The notes: generated by a model from the letters alone, not told the origin. Counted from the first letter of the stretch, positions 44,124 through 53,253 are shown. The stretch is 64,000 bases of DNA from PALSA-1004 sp963829085 (GCA_963829085.1 CAWHHJ010000015.1:473140-537139), one strand, 5' to 3'. Made by a program: numbers and translations.

Positions 44124-45113
44124 ATGGCAGGCACAGCAAAAGTCGTCCTCACGGACTACGTGTGGGAATCGCTGGAAGTTGAGAACAAAACGCTTGCAGG
44201 CCTCGCAAACCTCGTTGCATTGCAGACCAAAACACCTGCCGAGTTTCTGCGCGAGGCCAAGGATTGCGATGCGCTCCTGAACACCTATGCGGGTCCCATC
44301 ACCTCGAGCGACATGGCGCAGATGCCCAAGTGCAAGATCATCGCGCGTTACGGCATTGGCGTCGACACGATCGATCTGGACGCTGCGACGCAGGCCGGCA
44401 TCATCGTCACGAACAATCCGACATATTGCATCGAGGAAGTCGCCGAACACACCATGGCTTTGTTGCTGGCGGCGGCGCGAAAAATCGCGTTTTACGATCG
44501 CATGGTGCGCGCCGGCAAATGGGCGGTCCCGCCGGGCAAACCGATGTTCCGCCTGTCGGGCAGCACCCTCGGCCTGGTCGGCTTCGGTAACATCGCGCGC
44601 CAAGTCGCAATCCGCGCGGCTGCCTTCGGCATGCGTGTTCTGTTCGCCGATCCGTTCATCAAGCAAGGCGACTTCGATGCGCCCGGCACTAAGAGGGATC
44701 TGGATACGATGCTTGGCGAAGCGGATTTCGTGTCGCTCCATCCGCCTCTCGTCGCTGAGACGCGCAAGATGATGAACGATAGTGCGTTTGCGAAGATGAA
44801 GCCGACGGCAGTGCTCATCAACTGCGCGCGAGGACCGATCGTCGACACAGACGCGCTCGTGCGCGCTCTCGATGCAAAAAAAATCGCCGGCTGCGCGCTC
44901 GACACCGTCGATCCGGAGCCTTTGCCGGATCCGCATCCACTGCGCGGACGCGAAAATGTGATTATCAATCCGCATGCCGCCTGGTATAGCGAACAGGCGA
45001 TGGTGGGCCTGCAGGCCGGCGCACCCGGCGAAGTACGCAGGGTCCTGACCGGCGAATGGCCGGTGAACGTCGTTAACCGCGCCGTCAAAGGCAAGAGCCG
45101 CGCCGGACTCTAA
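44124..45113 (+). CDS. C-terminal-binding-protein-like D-2-hydroxyacid dehydrogenase, 329 aa
   Basis: KIIARYGIGVDTIDLDAATQ, the NAD motif LGLVGFGNIARQVAIRAAAFG, Arg in LINCARGPIVDTDALVRAL, Glu in DTVDPEPLPDPHPL and His in VIINPHAAWYSEQA identify the CtBP-type branch, where the His phrase is PHxAWYSE. It belongs to the same family as the previous gene but is clearly a different branch, so it probably uses another 2-hydroxyacid. It precedes the FAH gene by 61 bp. Confidence 0.9.
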   Translation: MAGTAKVVLTDYVWESLEVENKTLAGLANLVALQTKTPAEFLREAKDCDALLNTYAGPITSSDMAQMPKCKIIARYGIGVDTIDLDAATQAGIIVTNNPTYCIEEVAEHTMALLLAAARKIAFYDRMVRAGKWAVPPGKPMFRLSGSTLGLVGFGNIARQVAIRAAAFGMRVLFADPFIKQGDFDAPGTKRDLDTMLGEADFVSLHPPLVAETRKMMNDSAFAKMKPTAVLINCARGPIVDTDALVRALDAKKIAGCALDTVDPEPLPDPHPLRGRENVIINPHAAWYSEQAMVGLQAGAPGEVRRVLTGEWPVNVVNRAVKGKSRAGL

Positions 45114-45174
45114 ATCTTCATTCGGGCGCGGACGGGTTCCGCGCTCACCTACAAAGAAAGGCAGGTCTGATCAA

Positions 45175-46044
45175 ATGAAACTGCTGCGCTATGGAAAGAA
45201 CGGCTACGAGAAACCGGGGCTACTCGACAGCTCCGATCAGATCCGCGATTTGTCTGGCGTCGTTCCAAACCTCGACGCGCAAACCATCTCGAAAGCCGGG
45301 CTCAAGAAACTGAGTGCCATCAAGCCGGAGTCATTGCCCGTCGTTAAAGGCAAGCCGCGGCTCGGCGTACCGTTTACAGGCATCAGCAAGTTCGTCGCCG
45401 TCGGTCTCAATTATTCAGATCATGCGGCCGAGGCCGGCATGCCGGTGCCGACGGAGCCGGTGCTATTTATGAAGACGACGACTTCTATCATCGGACCGGA
45501 CGATCCCGTCGTGCTGCCCAAAGATGCGCAAAAAGGCGATTGGGAAGTGGAGCTTGGAATTGTCATGGGCGCTACTGCGCGGTATGTGCCTGAAGAAAAT
45601 GCGCTTGATTACGTTGCAGGATATTGCGTTGTGAATGATGTCTCGGAGCGCAACTACCAGCTCGAACGCGGGAGCCAATGGGACCGCGGCAAGGGCTGTG
45701 ACACATTCGGTCCGATCGGCCCGTATCTCGTGACGACTGACGAGGTGCCAAATCCCCAGGCGCTTGATTTGTGGCTGGACCTCAACGGACAACGCATGCA
45801 AACCGGAAATACGCGCACGATGATCTTTGGGGCCGCATATCTCGTTAGTTACATCAGCCGGTTCATGACTTTGCTGCCCGGCGACGTGATAACGACCGGC
45901 ACGCCACCCGGCGTGGGTCTTGGCAAGAAGCCACCGGTTTACCTGAAACCCGGTGACGTGATGACGCTTGGCGTTGGCGGTCTCGGCGAGCAGCGTCAGG
46001 AAGTGCGCGCCTTCACGCCCGAGTTCTGGAAGAGTTATCCCTAA
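45175..46044 (+). CDS. Fumarylacetoacetate hydrolase-family protein, 289 aa
   Basis: The FAH fold is clear: FVAVGLNYSDHAAEAGMPVPTEPVLFMKTTTSIIGPDDPVVLP, then the metal-binding EVELGIVMG (Glu), DYVAGYCVVNDVSERNYQ (Asp), KGCDTFGPIGPYLV and LPGDVITTGTPPGVG. Members cleave carbon-carbon bonds of acylpyruvates or hydrate 2-oxo-3-deoxy sugar acids (L-2-keto-3-deoxyfuconate type). In this setting of lactonases and sugar-type dehydrogenases, hydrolysis of a 2,4-diketo-3-deoxy acid to pyruvate is plausible. It is last in the plus-strand operon and is followed by a bidirectional hairpin. Confidence 0.9.
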   Translation: MKLLRYGKNGYEKPGLLDSSDQIRDLSGVVPNLDAQTISKAGLKKLSAIKPESLPVVKGKPRLGVPFTGISKFVAVGLNYSDHAAEAGMPVPTEPVLFMKTTTSIIGPDDPVVLPKDAQKGDWEVELGIVMGATARYVPEENALDYVAGYCVVNDVSERNYQLERGSQWDRGKGCDTFGPIGPYLVTTDEVPNPQALDLWLDLNGQRMQTGNTRTMIFGAAYLVSYISRFMTLLPGDVITTGTPPGVGLGKKPPVYLKPGDVMTLGVGGLGEQRQEVRAFTPEFWKSYP

Positions 46045-46075
46045 CGTCTCCGATTCGGCCGCATAACGTACAGGC

Positions 46076-46107
46076 AAAAAAAAGCCCACCGGCTTCCCGG
46101 CGGGCTT
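46076..46107. terminator. Bidirectional rho-independent terminator between FAH gene and pckG
   Basis: AAGCCC-A-CCGG, loop CTTC, CCGG-C-GGGCTT (46082-46107) makes a stem with one A/C mismatch. A run of eight A at 46076-46083 gives a U tract for the minus-strand pckG transcript; it can also end the plus-strand operon. Confidence 0.85.
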
Positions 46108-46144
46108 CGGTAACCACTCGTAAGGAGAATTTATCGTGGGTTAC

Positions 46145-47986
46145 CTAAACAAAATTGGCCTCTAGCGTCCGGCGCTCGCGTTTTAGCGCATCGGGCAGTC
46201 TCTGTTCGAGATTCTTGAACAGCGCATCGTGCTCCTGCAGTTCTTTGCGCCATAACTCCGGGTCGAGCGACATTAATTGATTGAAACGCTCGCGGCTCAT
46301 GCCTTCCATACCCGAGAAGTCGAGATCTTCATAACGGGGGGCGCGCCCGAGCGGGGTATCCACGGCTTGCGCACGACCGTTGCAGCGTTCGACGATCCAT
46401 TTCAGGACGCGCATGTTTTCGCCGAACCCCGGCCACATGAACTTGCCGTTCTCATCGAGACGGAACCAGTTGACGCCGAAGATGCGCGGCGGATCGGCAA
46501 GCTTGCTCCCCAGCTCGAGCCAGTGCTTGAAGTAATCACCGAAGTGATAACCGCAAAAAGGCAGCATCGCGAACGGATCACGGCGCACGACACCCTGCGC
46601 GCCCGTCATTGCAGCGGTCGTCTCCGAAGCCATGGTCGCAGCAAGATACACGCCGCTTGCCCAATCGCGAGCTTCGGTGATCAGCGGTACCGTGGTGCTG
46701 CGCCGGCCGCCAAACAGAAAAGCGGAAATCGGCACACCGTCGGGGTTTTCCCAGTCTGGATCCGCGCATGGAATCTGCGAGGAGTGCACGGTGAAGCGCG
46801 CGTTCGGATGCGCGGCCTTACGACCGCAACCAGGCGACCACTCCTTTCCCTGCCAGTCGATCAAACTGTCGGGCGGCGTCTTGGTCATTCCCTCCCACCA
46901 GACATCACCGTCCGACGTCAGCGCCACATTCGTGAAAATGACGTTCTCACCCATCGCCGCAAGGCAATTGGCGTTCGTTTCCTTTGAAGTGCCCGGCGCA
47001 ACACCGAATGCACCGGCTTCGGGGTTGATGGCGTAAAGGCGACCGTCCTTGCCGGGTTTGATCCAGGCAATGTCTTCGCCGATAGTCGTGACCTTCCACC
47101 CGTTCAACGCTTTAGGCGGTATCAGCATGGCGAGATTGGTCTTGCCGCATGCGCTCGGAAATGCTGCAGCGATATAGCGCTTTTCGCCTTCTGGCGGCTC
47201 AATGCCGAGTATGAGCATGTGCTCGGCCAGCCAGCCCTGCTCGCGCGCCATGATCGACGCGATGCGCAGCGCGAAACATTTTTTGCCGAGCAGCGCGTTC
47301 CCGCCATAACCGCTGCCGAACGACCAGATAGACTTGTCTTGCGGGAAATGAACGATCCATTTCTCGGTTTTGTTGCTCGGCCACGGGACGTCTTTTTGTC
47401 CCGGCGCCAGTGGCATGCCGACTGAATGCACGCACGGTACAAAGAAGCCGTCTTTGCCGAGCACATTCAGGACATCGCGTCCCATGCGCGTCATGATGCG
47501 CATGCTCGCTACGACGTACGGGGAATCCGTCAATTCCACGCCGATATGCGAAATATGCGATCCGAGCGGCCCCATGCTGAACGGGATGACATATAGCGTG
47601 CGCCCGCGCATGCAGCCGTCGAACAGCCTGTTCAGAGTGGCTTTCATCTCGGCGGGCGCGATCCAGTTGTTATTGGGCCCCGCTTCGTCTTTGCTCTCGC
47701 TGCACACGAATGTACGATCTTCCATGCGCGCAACGTCGTCCGGATCAGAACGCGCTAGGTAACAGTTCCGTCGCTTCTCGGCGTTCAGGCGAATCAGGGT
47801 ACCACTGCGCACCATTTGATCGCACAGCCGGTCGTACTCGGCTTGCGAACCATCGCACCAGTAAATCTCGTTCGGCTTCGTCAGCTGCGCAATCTCTCGC
47901 ACCCAGGCCTTTAGTTTCTCGTGTCGCACGTAGTCCGGCGCTTCAAAGGCGTCGTCAATACGCGCTGCGGTGGCCGATTGCTTCAT
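46145..47986 (-). CDS. pckG: Phosphoenolpyruvate carboxykinase (GTP), 613 aa
   Basis: GTP-dependent PEPCK, the gluconeogenic enzyme that turns oxaloacetate and GTP into PEP and CO2. The P-loop is FPSACGKTNLAML; other family blocks are YVIPFSMGPLGSHISHIGVELTDSPYV, ALLGKKCFALRIAS, NPEAGAFGVAPGTS and NWFRLDENGKFMWPGFGENMRVLKWI. Length is normal (about 600-620). Two ATGs lie close; 47986 has AGGAG at the better distance than 47995. A strong promoter lies in the end of the upstream MFS gene. PckG fits growth on organic acids, consistent with the rest of the block. Confidence 0.95.
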   Translation of the reverse strand: MKQSATAARIDDAFEAPDYVRHEKLKAWVREIAQLTKPNEIYWCDGSQAEYDRLCDQMVRSGTLIRLNAEKRRNCYLARSDPDDVARMEDRTFVCSESKDEAGPNNNWIAPAEMKATLNRLFDGCMRGRTLYVIPFSMGPLGSHISHIGVELTDSPYVVASMRIMTRMGRDVLNVLGKDGFFVPCVHSVGMPLAPGQKDVPWPSNKTEKWIVHFPQDKSIWSFGSGYGGNALLGKKCFALRIASIMAREQGWLAEHMLILGIEPPEGEKRYIAAAFPSACGKTNLAMLIPPKALNGWKVTTIGEDIAWIKPGKDGRLYAINPEAGAFGVAPGTSKETNANCLAAMGENVIFTNVALTSDGDVWWEGMTKTPPDSLIDWQGKEWSPGCGRKAAHPNARFTVHSSQIPCADPDWENPDGVPISAFLFGGRRSTTVPLITEARDWASGVYLAATMASETTAAMTGAQGVVRRDPFAMLPFCGYHFGDYFKHWLELGSKLADPPRIFGVNWFRLDENGKFMWPGFGENMRVLKWIVERCNGRAQAVDTPLGRAPRYEDLDFSGMEGMSRERFNQLMSLDPELWRKELQEHDALFKNLEQRLPDALKRERRTLEANFV

Positions 47987-48050
47987 TACTTGCATTCTCC
48001 TCTCTACTAGCCGGCGCGGAAGACCGACCGGCTGCTCATTGACCAGCTAT

Positions 48051-48070
48051 CCTTTCCTGAGCAGGAAAGG
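48051..48070. promoter_or_regulatory. 20-bp palindrome in the pckG leader
   Basis: CCTTTCCTG-AG-CAGGAAAGG has perfect 9-bp arms and sits 65 bases before the pckG ATG, within the predicted 5' untranslated region. It could be a repressor site or an RNA hairpin that affects pckG expression. Confidence 0.5.
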
Positions 48071-48144
48071 GACCGAAATTGTACTCCAAATCGCCGAGCG
48101 TTTGGCACAGTGCCTGTGAGCCTAATCAAAAATAAATAACCTCT

Positions 48145-48174
48145 ATTATACAATGTATTACCGTGTGATGTGAA
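48145..48174 (-). promoter_or_regulatory. pckG promoter
   Basis: On the minus strand TTCACA (48174-48169) and TATAAT (48150-48145) are separated by 18 bases: a perfect -10 and a -35 with one mismatch. Transcription would begin near 48137 and give a leader of about 150 bases. The -35 lies inside the last codons of the MFS gene. Confidence 0.65.
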
Positions 48175-49344
48175 TGTGTAGCCGCACATTCGCGAGCCAT
48201 AATATGGACCCCGCTGCGAGCACTAAAAACGGCACTGCCATTTTGTTCATCAGCGTCCACCCCTGTAATGTGAACAGCAGTCCTGACGACAGCGAAGTCG
48301 CCGCCATCGTAATGAAAATTACCAGATCGTTCAGACCTTGAACCTTGCCACGCTCGGCAGGGCTATGACATTCCGTGAGCAGAGTCGTGCCACCTATAAA
48401 CATAAAGTTCCAGCCGACGCCCAAGAACACGAGCGCAACCCAAAAGTGTGTGACGTCAATGCCGGTCAAAGCCGTTGCAATACATGCAAAATTCAAAAGC
48501 ACCCCGACGAGCATGATGGTTAGGATGCCGAATCGCTTGATTAGTGCCCCGGTGACAAACGACGGCGCGAACATCGCGATAACGTGTCCCTGAATGACGA
48601 ACGCCGCGTCGGAGAACGGCAATTGACATGCAGTCATGGCGAGCGGAGTCGCTGTCATCAACAAATTCATGACGCCATAGCCGACGACTGCGCTCGTAAC
48701 CGCAACCAGAAATGCCGGCTGCCGCGCGATTTCCAGAAGCGGCCGCCCTGCGTCTTGACGTTCCGCGCCGGTCAGCGGCGGGATACGAATGCGGGAAAGC
48801 AGCGCGATTGCAAGCACGCAAAATACGCCCAGTGAAAGATAAGAGCCGGTGAAAACGGCTCCTGCGAATAAGTCTTTCGTTAACTTACTGGACTCCGGCC
48901 CGATAATGCCGCCCGCAATGCCGCCGGCCAGTACTGTAGTGAAATCGCTTTGCTCTTAAAATCCGCCGGCGCGCTGTCCGCGGCCGCAAAGCGGTAGTAC
49001 TGGCCGGTCGCATTGTATGCACCAAGCACGAAAGCGCCTGCACACAGCAAGCCGAAACTATGGCTGAAAGCGGCAAAGCCGCAGATAAGCGCCCCTGCGA
49101 TGCCCAACAAGGCACCGAGAATGAAGCCCGACCGTCGCCCGATCCTGCGCATCAAAAGGGACGCCGGCATCGTCGTTACCGCCGCGCCGACAATATAGGC
49201 GGTGACGGGCAACGTCGCGAGCGACTTGTCGGTTGCCAATGCGTACCCGGCGAGACCGTTGGTCGCGATCAGAATCGAGTTGTTCGTCATCAGCAAGCCC
49301 TGGCATGCTGACAGCAATGCGACGTTTTTCGTGGGCGTCTGCAT
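48158..49344 (-). pseudogene. MFS transporter with a frameshift near 48942
   Basis: The N-terminal segment from ATG 49344 (TKNVALLSACQGLLMTNNSI, then LMRRIGRRSGFILGALLGIAGALICG) runs six helices and a loop ending SKAISLQYW. There the frame is lost; shifting it gives VLAGGIAGGIIGPES and then helices 7-12 (LVAVTSAVVGYGVMNLLM, HFWVALVFLGVGWNFMFIGG). Joined length is about 395 residues, usual for this YfkF/YajR-like MFS branch. One missing base near 48942 explains it. If real, the transporter is dead; no other defect is seen. The pckG promoter overlaps its 3' end. Confidence 0.78.
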
Positions 49345-49468
49345 GGGGAACACTCAGTTCAAGGTGACGATGACGTGTTACCGCGGATGAGCGTTTGATT
49401 CAGGGTACCAAAGCGAACAACGACCGGCTAGATGGCGCCCGCTTGACTTTCGGGCAACGACGCGACCT

Positions 49469-50164
49469 TCAGCGTCGCTGGAACTGCGTCTTGCCGAAGA
49501 GAATGTCGCGCGATTTGTCGTCGTGCGGCGCCGTACTGTTCACATCGGACAGCACTTCCAGCGCCCGTTTGACGGCGGGACGGCCATTGATCGCATCGAA
49601 CCAGCGTTGGGCATGCGGGAATTCTGCGAGGTTGATGCCGCGCTTGTCTGCATTGCGCATCCAGGGAAACACCGCCATATCTGCAATTGAATATTCGTCG
49701 CCGGCCAAATATGGCGCCTCGCCGAGACGTTTATCGAGAACGCCCGTGAGACGGTTTGCTTCGTTGGTATAGCGCTCGATGGCGTACGTGATTTTCTCGA
49801 CCGAGTAAGCGCGAAAGTGATTAGCCTGGCCGAACATCGGACCGACGCCGCCCATCTGCCACATGAGCCATTGCAACGCTGTGTAGCGCTCGTGCAGATC
49901 CAGCGGAAGAAATCTGCCGGTTTTACCTGCAAGGTAGATCAGTATGGCGCCAGTCTCGAACAGTGAAATCGGCTTACCGTTGGGCCCTTCGCTGTCAACG
50001 ATGGCAGGTATCCGGTTGTTCGGACTGATCTTGAGGAATTCCGGTTTGAATTGCTCGCCGGTGCGGATGTTTACCGCATGCACTCGATATTTGAGCGCAC
50101 ATTCTTCCAGCATTATGTGAACTTTGTGACCGTTCGGCGTCGGCCAGCTGTAAACATCAATCAT
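49469..50164 (-). CDS. Glutathione S-transferase family protein (YfcG/Ure2-like), 231 aa
   Basis: The thioredoxin-like N-terminal domain MIDVYSWPTPNGHKVHIMLEE contains the TPNGxK motif of the nu-class (YfcG/YghU-like) GSTs, with KISPNNRIPAIVD and SLFETGAILIYLAGKTG for glutathione binding. The C-terminal helical domain has LQWLMWQMGGVGPMFGQANHF and YSIADMAVFPWMRN. I start at ATG 50164 with GGAG ahead; the frame opens to 50281. Nu-class enzymes have disulfide-bond reductase activity toward organic hydroperoxides and disulfides. It is divergent from the MFS gene at 50270. Confidence 0.9.
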   Translation of the reverse strand: MIDVYSWPTPNGHKVHIMLEECALKYRVHAVNIRTGEQFKPEFLKISPNNRIPAIVDSEGPNGKPISLFETGAILIYLAGKTGRFLPLDLHERYTALQWLMWQMGGVGPMFGQANHFRAYSVEKITYAIERYTNEANRLTGVLDKRLGEAPYLAGDEYSIADMAVFPWMRNADKRGINLAEFPHAQRWFDAINGRPAVKRALEVLSDVNSTAPHDDKSRDILFGKTQFQRR

Positions 50165-50269
50165 TTTTTTGTCTCCAAGGCTGCCCGATACTACCAATAA
50201 TCGTCTTTTCGAGCCAAACGGCGCGGTGGTCGCTTCGTTTAGCGTTTCTTGGTACGCTCGATGCGTTCG

Positions 50270-51532
50270 ATGTCCAATCACTCGCCGTTTCGTAACTTCA
50301 TGCCGCCGGGCGTGCTTCCCGATGCGCGGCTGTTATTGTGGGCCCGAGGATTGCGGGCATTTGGCGATGGCTATGTAAGTCTTCTGCTGCCGTACTATTT
50401 AGCGTTGTTCGGTTACAGCGCCCTGGAGATCGGCGCCATCGTCACCGCGACACTGCTCGGATCAGGCGCCATGACGCTCGGCGTCGGCTTTATAGCGCAC
50501 CGCTATCGTCAGCGCACGCTGCTACAGATGGCATCCGCGCTCATGGCCGCCACCGGCATTGCGGTCATGCTTACAACTGACTTCTGGCCGCTGCTTTTGA
50601 TCGCCGCAGTTGGCACCATTAATCCGTCGAGCGGCGAGGTCAGCGTATTCGGGCCGCTCGAGCACGCCATGCTCAGTCGCACAGTGGATGCGGAACACCG
50701 TACGGCGCTCTTTGCGCGATACACGCTTACCGGCGCGCTGATCGGCGCATTGGGTGCACAAGCCGCGGCGCTTCCAGCGTTCAGCGAGCAGTGGTTCGCA
50801 ATGGACGCGAAAAGCGCGATCAAGCTGATGTTTCTTTTCTATGGCTGTCTTGGTGTCGCGTGCATCGTCCTGTACCGTCGCCTGTCACCTCACAGCGAGC
50901 CGCAATCTGCGGCGCCCAGTACGCCGCTGCGTAAATCCAAGCGCAGGGTTTACACCTTAGCCGCCGTTTTCAGCGTCGACGCATTCGCAGGCGGCTTTGC
51001 GGTGCAATCCCTGATCGCTCTATGGCTGTTCGATCGATTTCATCTCTCGGTCGTAACGGCGAGCACCATATTCTTCTGGACCGGCCTGTGCAGCGCCTTT
51101 TCGCAACTTGCGGCCGCGGGCCTGGCGCGTCGCTTCGGACTTATCAATACAATGGTGTTCACGCACTTGCCATCCAATATCTTTCTGATCCTCGTCCCGT
51201 TTATGCCGAATCTGCCGTTAGCGCTTGTTTTTCTGATGTTGCGCTCGTTGTTATCGCAGATGGATGTGCCGACCCGCACTTCTTATGTGATGGCTGTCGT
51301 TACGCCCGGCGAACGCGCCGCAGCGGCCAGCGTTACGGCCGTGCCCCGCAGCCTCGCGTCAGCCGTTGGTCCCATGCTCGCTGGCTGGCTGCTGCAACTT
51401 TCCACATTCGGCTGGCACCTCGTCGTCTGCGGAGCGCTCAAAATCGTCTATGATTTGATGCTGCTTGCGATGTTTCGGCGCGTACGGCCGCCGGAAGAAA
51501 CAAAAATAACCGCAAAAGAGGAGCTCTCATGA
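50270..51532 (+). CDS. MFS transporter, about 420 aa
   Basis: A 12-helix major facilitator: LLLWARGLRAFGDGYVSLLLPYYLALFGY, GAIVTATLLGSGAMTLGVGFIAHRYRQRTLL (the helix 2-3 cytoplasmic loop), a central loop SPHSEPQSAAPSTPLRKSKRR, and second-half helices such as VVTASTIFFWTGLCSAFSQLAAAGLARRFG and PLALVFLMLRSLLSQMDVPTRTSYVMAVV. Several starts are possible (TTG 50249, ATG 50261, ATG 50270); none has a good site. The gene ends ATGA over the FAH start, so both were once co-translated. Substrate unknown, maybe the acid handled by that FAH enzyme. Confidence 0.82.
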   Translation: MSNHSPFRNFMPPGVLPDARLLLWARGLRAFGDGYVSLLLPYYLALFGYSALEIGAIVTATLLGSGAMTLGVGFIAHRYRQRTLLQMASALMAATGIAVMLTTDFWPLLLIAAVGTINPSSGEVSVFGPLEHAMLSRTVDAEHRTALFARYTLTGALIGALGAQAAALPAFSEQWFAMDAKSAIKLMFLFYGCLGVACIVLYRRLSPHSEPQSAAPSTPLRKSKRRVYTLAAVFSVDAFAGGFAVQSLIALWLFDRFHLSVVTASTIFFWTGLCSAFSQLAAAGLARRFGLINTMVFTHLPSNIFLILVPFMPNLPLALVFLMLRSLLSQMDVPTRTSYVMAVVTPGERAAAASVTAVPRSLASAVGPMLAGWLLQLSTFGWHLVVCGALKIVYDLMLLAMFRRVRPPEETKITAKEELS

Positions 51533-51735
51533 AACTGCTGACCTTCCGCCCCCCTCGCGCGCGCATCGGCCACTTCGGCGCGCTGCTCAAGGACAACCGG
51601 GTGCTCGATATCACTGCGCTGCCGGGTCGGCAGTTGCCATCCACGCTGCTTGAATGCATACGACAAGGAGATGCGGCGCTTGCAGCGGTACGAGCCGCCG
51701 TCGACGAGACTGAAAGTTCACTTGGCCGCGGCGAC
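51529..51735 (+). pseudogene. Fumarylacetoacetate hydrolase-family protein, N-terminal fragment cut at the block junction
   Basis: ATG 51529 starts inside the MFS stop (ATGA). The first 69 residues are an FAH N-terminal region (MKLLTFRPPRARIGHFGALL, VLDITALPGRQLPSTLLECI, AALAAVRAAVDETESSL), normally followed by about 210 residues with the metal site. Here the sequence runs straight into the 3' end of an opposite-strand Bug gene whose stop is at 51740. The true break lies at about 51730-51740. No transposon end or target duplication is visible. Confidence 0.8.
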
Positions 51736-51739
51736 CATG

Positions 51740-52717
51740 TCAATCCATCGACGCGCCGGAGTCGCGAACCGCCTTGCCCCACTTGATCAGCTCGGTGCGC
51801 TGGAATTCGGCAAACTCGGCGCCGCTGCGCGCGGTCGGCACCACCCCCAACGGTTCCAGCTTGCTGCGGAATTCCTCGCTCCGGGCGATCTTCTCGACTG
51901 CGGCGGACAGAATGGTTGTCTGCGCTGCCGCCAGACCGGCCGGCGCAAACAGGCCCCACCACGCGGTGGTTTCAAAACCGGCATAGCCGGATTCGGCGAT
52001 GGTCGGCACGTTGGGGAGCACGGAGGAGCGCGCCTTGCTGCTGATCGCGAGCGCGCGCAGCTTGCCGGCCTGGATATTCGACAGCACCGATTGCAGCGGA
52101 TCGAACATGATCTGAATTTGCCCGGCGATCAGGTCCGTCACCCCGGGCGCGCTGCCCCGGTATGGAACGTGCTGGAGGTCGATGCCGGCTGCCGCCTTGA
52201 ACATCTCGCCCGTCAGATGTCCCGGCGTTCCCGCGCCCGCCGATCCGTAGTTCAACTTGTTGCCCGAGCGTTTGGCGCGCGCCACGAGTTCGGCGACGTT
52301 GTTCGCCTGCAGCGAGGGATGAACGACAATCGCCACCGGCGCCATTGCGACCAGTGCGATGGGCGTGAAATCCTTCACCGGATCGTAGGGCAGCTTTTTA
52401 TACAGAGCCGGGTTGATGGCGTGCGTGCCCACGGTTGCCATCAGCAGCGTCTGGCCGTCCGGCGCAGACTTGGCCACGGCATCGGCCCCCAGCCCTCCGC
52501 CCGCACCGCCGCGATTGTCGATCAGCACAGTCGCTTTCAATGCATCTCCCAGCATCTGCGCGAGCGGCCGCGCCACGATGTCGGTCGGCCCACCGGCCGG
52601 AAACGGCACGACGACGCGGATTTGCTTGCCGGCCAATGATTGTGCGCGGGTTGAGCCCGACACCAAAGACGCGCCGGCAACGGCCGCGCCCCATGTGAGA
52701 AATTGTCGTCGCTGCAT
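51740..52717 (-). CDS. Bug-family solute-binding protein with Tat signal, 325 aa
   Basis: MQRRQFLTWGAAVAGASLVS is a twin-arginine (RRxFL) signal, unlike the Sec signals of the other Bug proteins here. The mature part has GKQIRVVVPFPAGGPTDIVAR, VLIDNRGGAGGGLGADAV, APDGQTLLMATVG, QHVPYRGSAPGVTDLI and LPNVPTIAESGYAGFETTAWWG. Start 52717 has AGGGGA upstream; the open frame extends to 52807. It lies downstream of the cupin at 52804, and both are divergent from LysR. Its stop marks the join with block 1. Confidence 0.88.
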   Translation of the reverse strand: MQRRQFLTWGAAVAGASLVSGSTRAQSLAGKQIRVVVPFPAGGPTDIVARPLAQMLGDALKATVLIDNRGGAGGGLGADAVAKSAPDGQTLLMATVGTHAINPALYKKLPYDPVKDFTPIALVAMAPVAIVVHPSLQANNVAELVARAKRSGNKLNYGSAGAGTPGHLTGEMFKAAAGIDLQHVPYRGSAPGVTDLIAGQIQIMFDPLQSVLSNIQAGKLRALAISSKARSSVLPNVPTIAESGYAGFETTAWWGLFAPAGLAAAQTTILSAAVEKIARSEEFRSKLEPLGVVPTARSGAEFAEFQRTELIKWGKAVRDSGASMD

Positions 52718-52803
52718 GACCGGTCCCCTTGATTTCGCAACCCTACGAAACCGGGCTTCGATCAGCAAATGTGAACGGCGAAGATTCTTTCGCAGTCGCG
52801 CCC

Positions 52804-53253
52804 TCACCTCGCCATTTCTGTCACCGGCTTGTCCTTTTCGACGATCATGAGGCCGAGCAATTTCATCGGAGACTGGCTCACGACCTTTCCGCCATGCCAG
52901 CGTCCGCGCTCCACGTATTGCGCATCGCCCGCCTTCATGACGTGGAGCGGCCGGTCTTGCACCTCAGCAGCCCATTCACCTTCCAGCACCAGATGAAACT
53001 CGTCGCCGTGATGGCTGTGCCGGGGGACCATCGCACCGGCAGGCACCTCGTAGATGTTCGCGATGACCTGCCTGTTGGGCACGCCAGTCAGGTCGATCCC
53101 GATCAGATTGGTCACTTTGTTGCCGGCGAAGGCCGCATGTGGTGCGTCCTGCGCGAACGGCCGCTGCCAGATGGAGCCTACCACGGCGAGCATCAGCAGC
53201 GGCGCCAGCGCCAAACACGACGCTCCGATAAAACCTCTGCGATATTTGGCCAT
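52804..53253 (-). CDS. Exported or membrane-anchored cupin, 149 aa
   Basis: An N-terminal hydrophobic segment (GFIGASCLALAPLLMLAVVGSIW) anchors or exports the protein. The single cupin barrel has PAGAMVPRHSHHGDEFHLVLEGEW, with the HxH..E..H metal set intact, and MKAGDAQYVERGRWHGGKVV with the last His. AAGGAGG precedes the ATG. It could be a periplasmic dioxygenase or binding protein. The gene ends 86 bp before the Bug start and faces the LysR gene, so LysR probably regulates both. Confidence 0.82.
   Translation of the reverse strand: MAKYRRGFIGASCLALAPLLMLAVVGSIWQRPFAQDAPHAAFAGNKVTNLIGIDLTGVPNRQVIANIYEVPAGAMVPRHSHHGDEFHLVLEGEWAAEVQDRPLHVMKAGDAQYVERGRWHGGKVVSQSPMKLLGLMIVEKDKPVTEMAR

Noticed and set aside
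48158..49353. Second TGA-containing selenoprotein
   Set aside because: The two MFS pieces are in different frames, so this is an indel and not a recoded stop.
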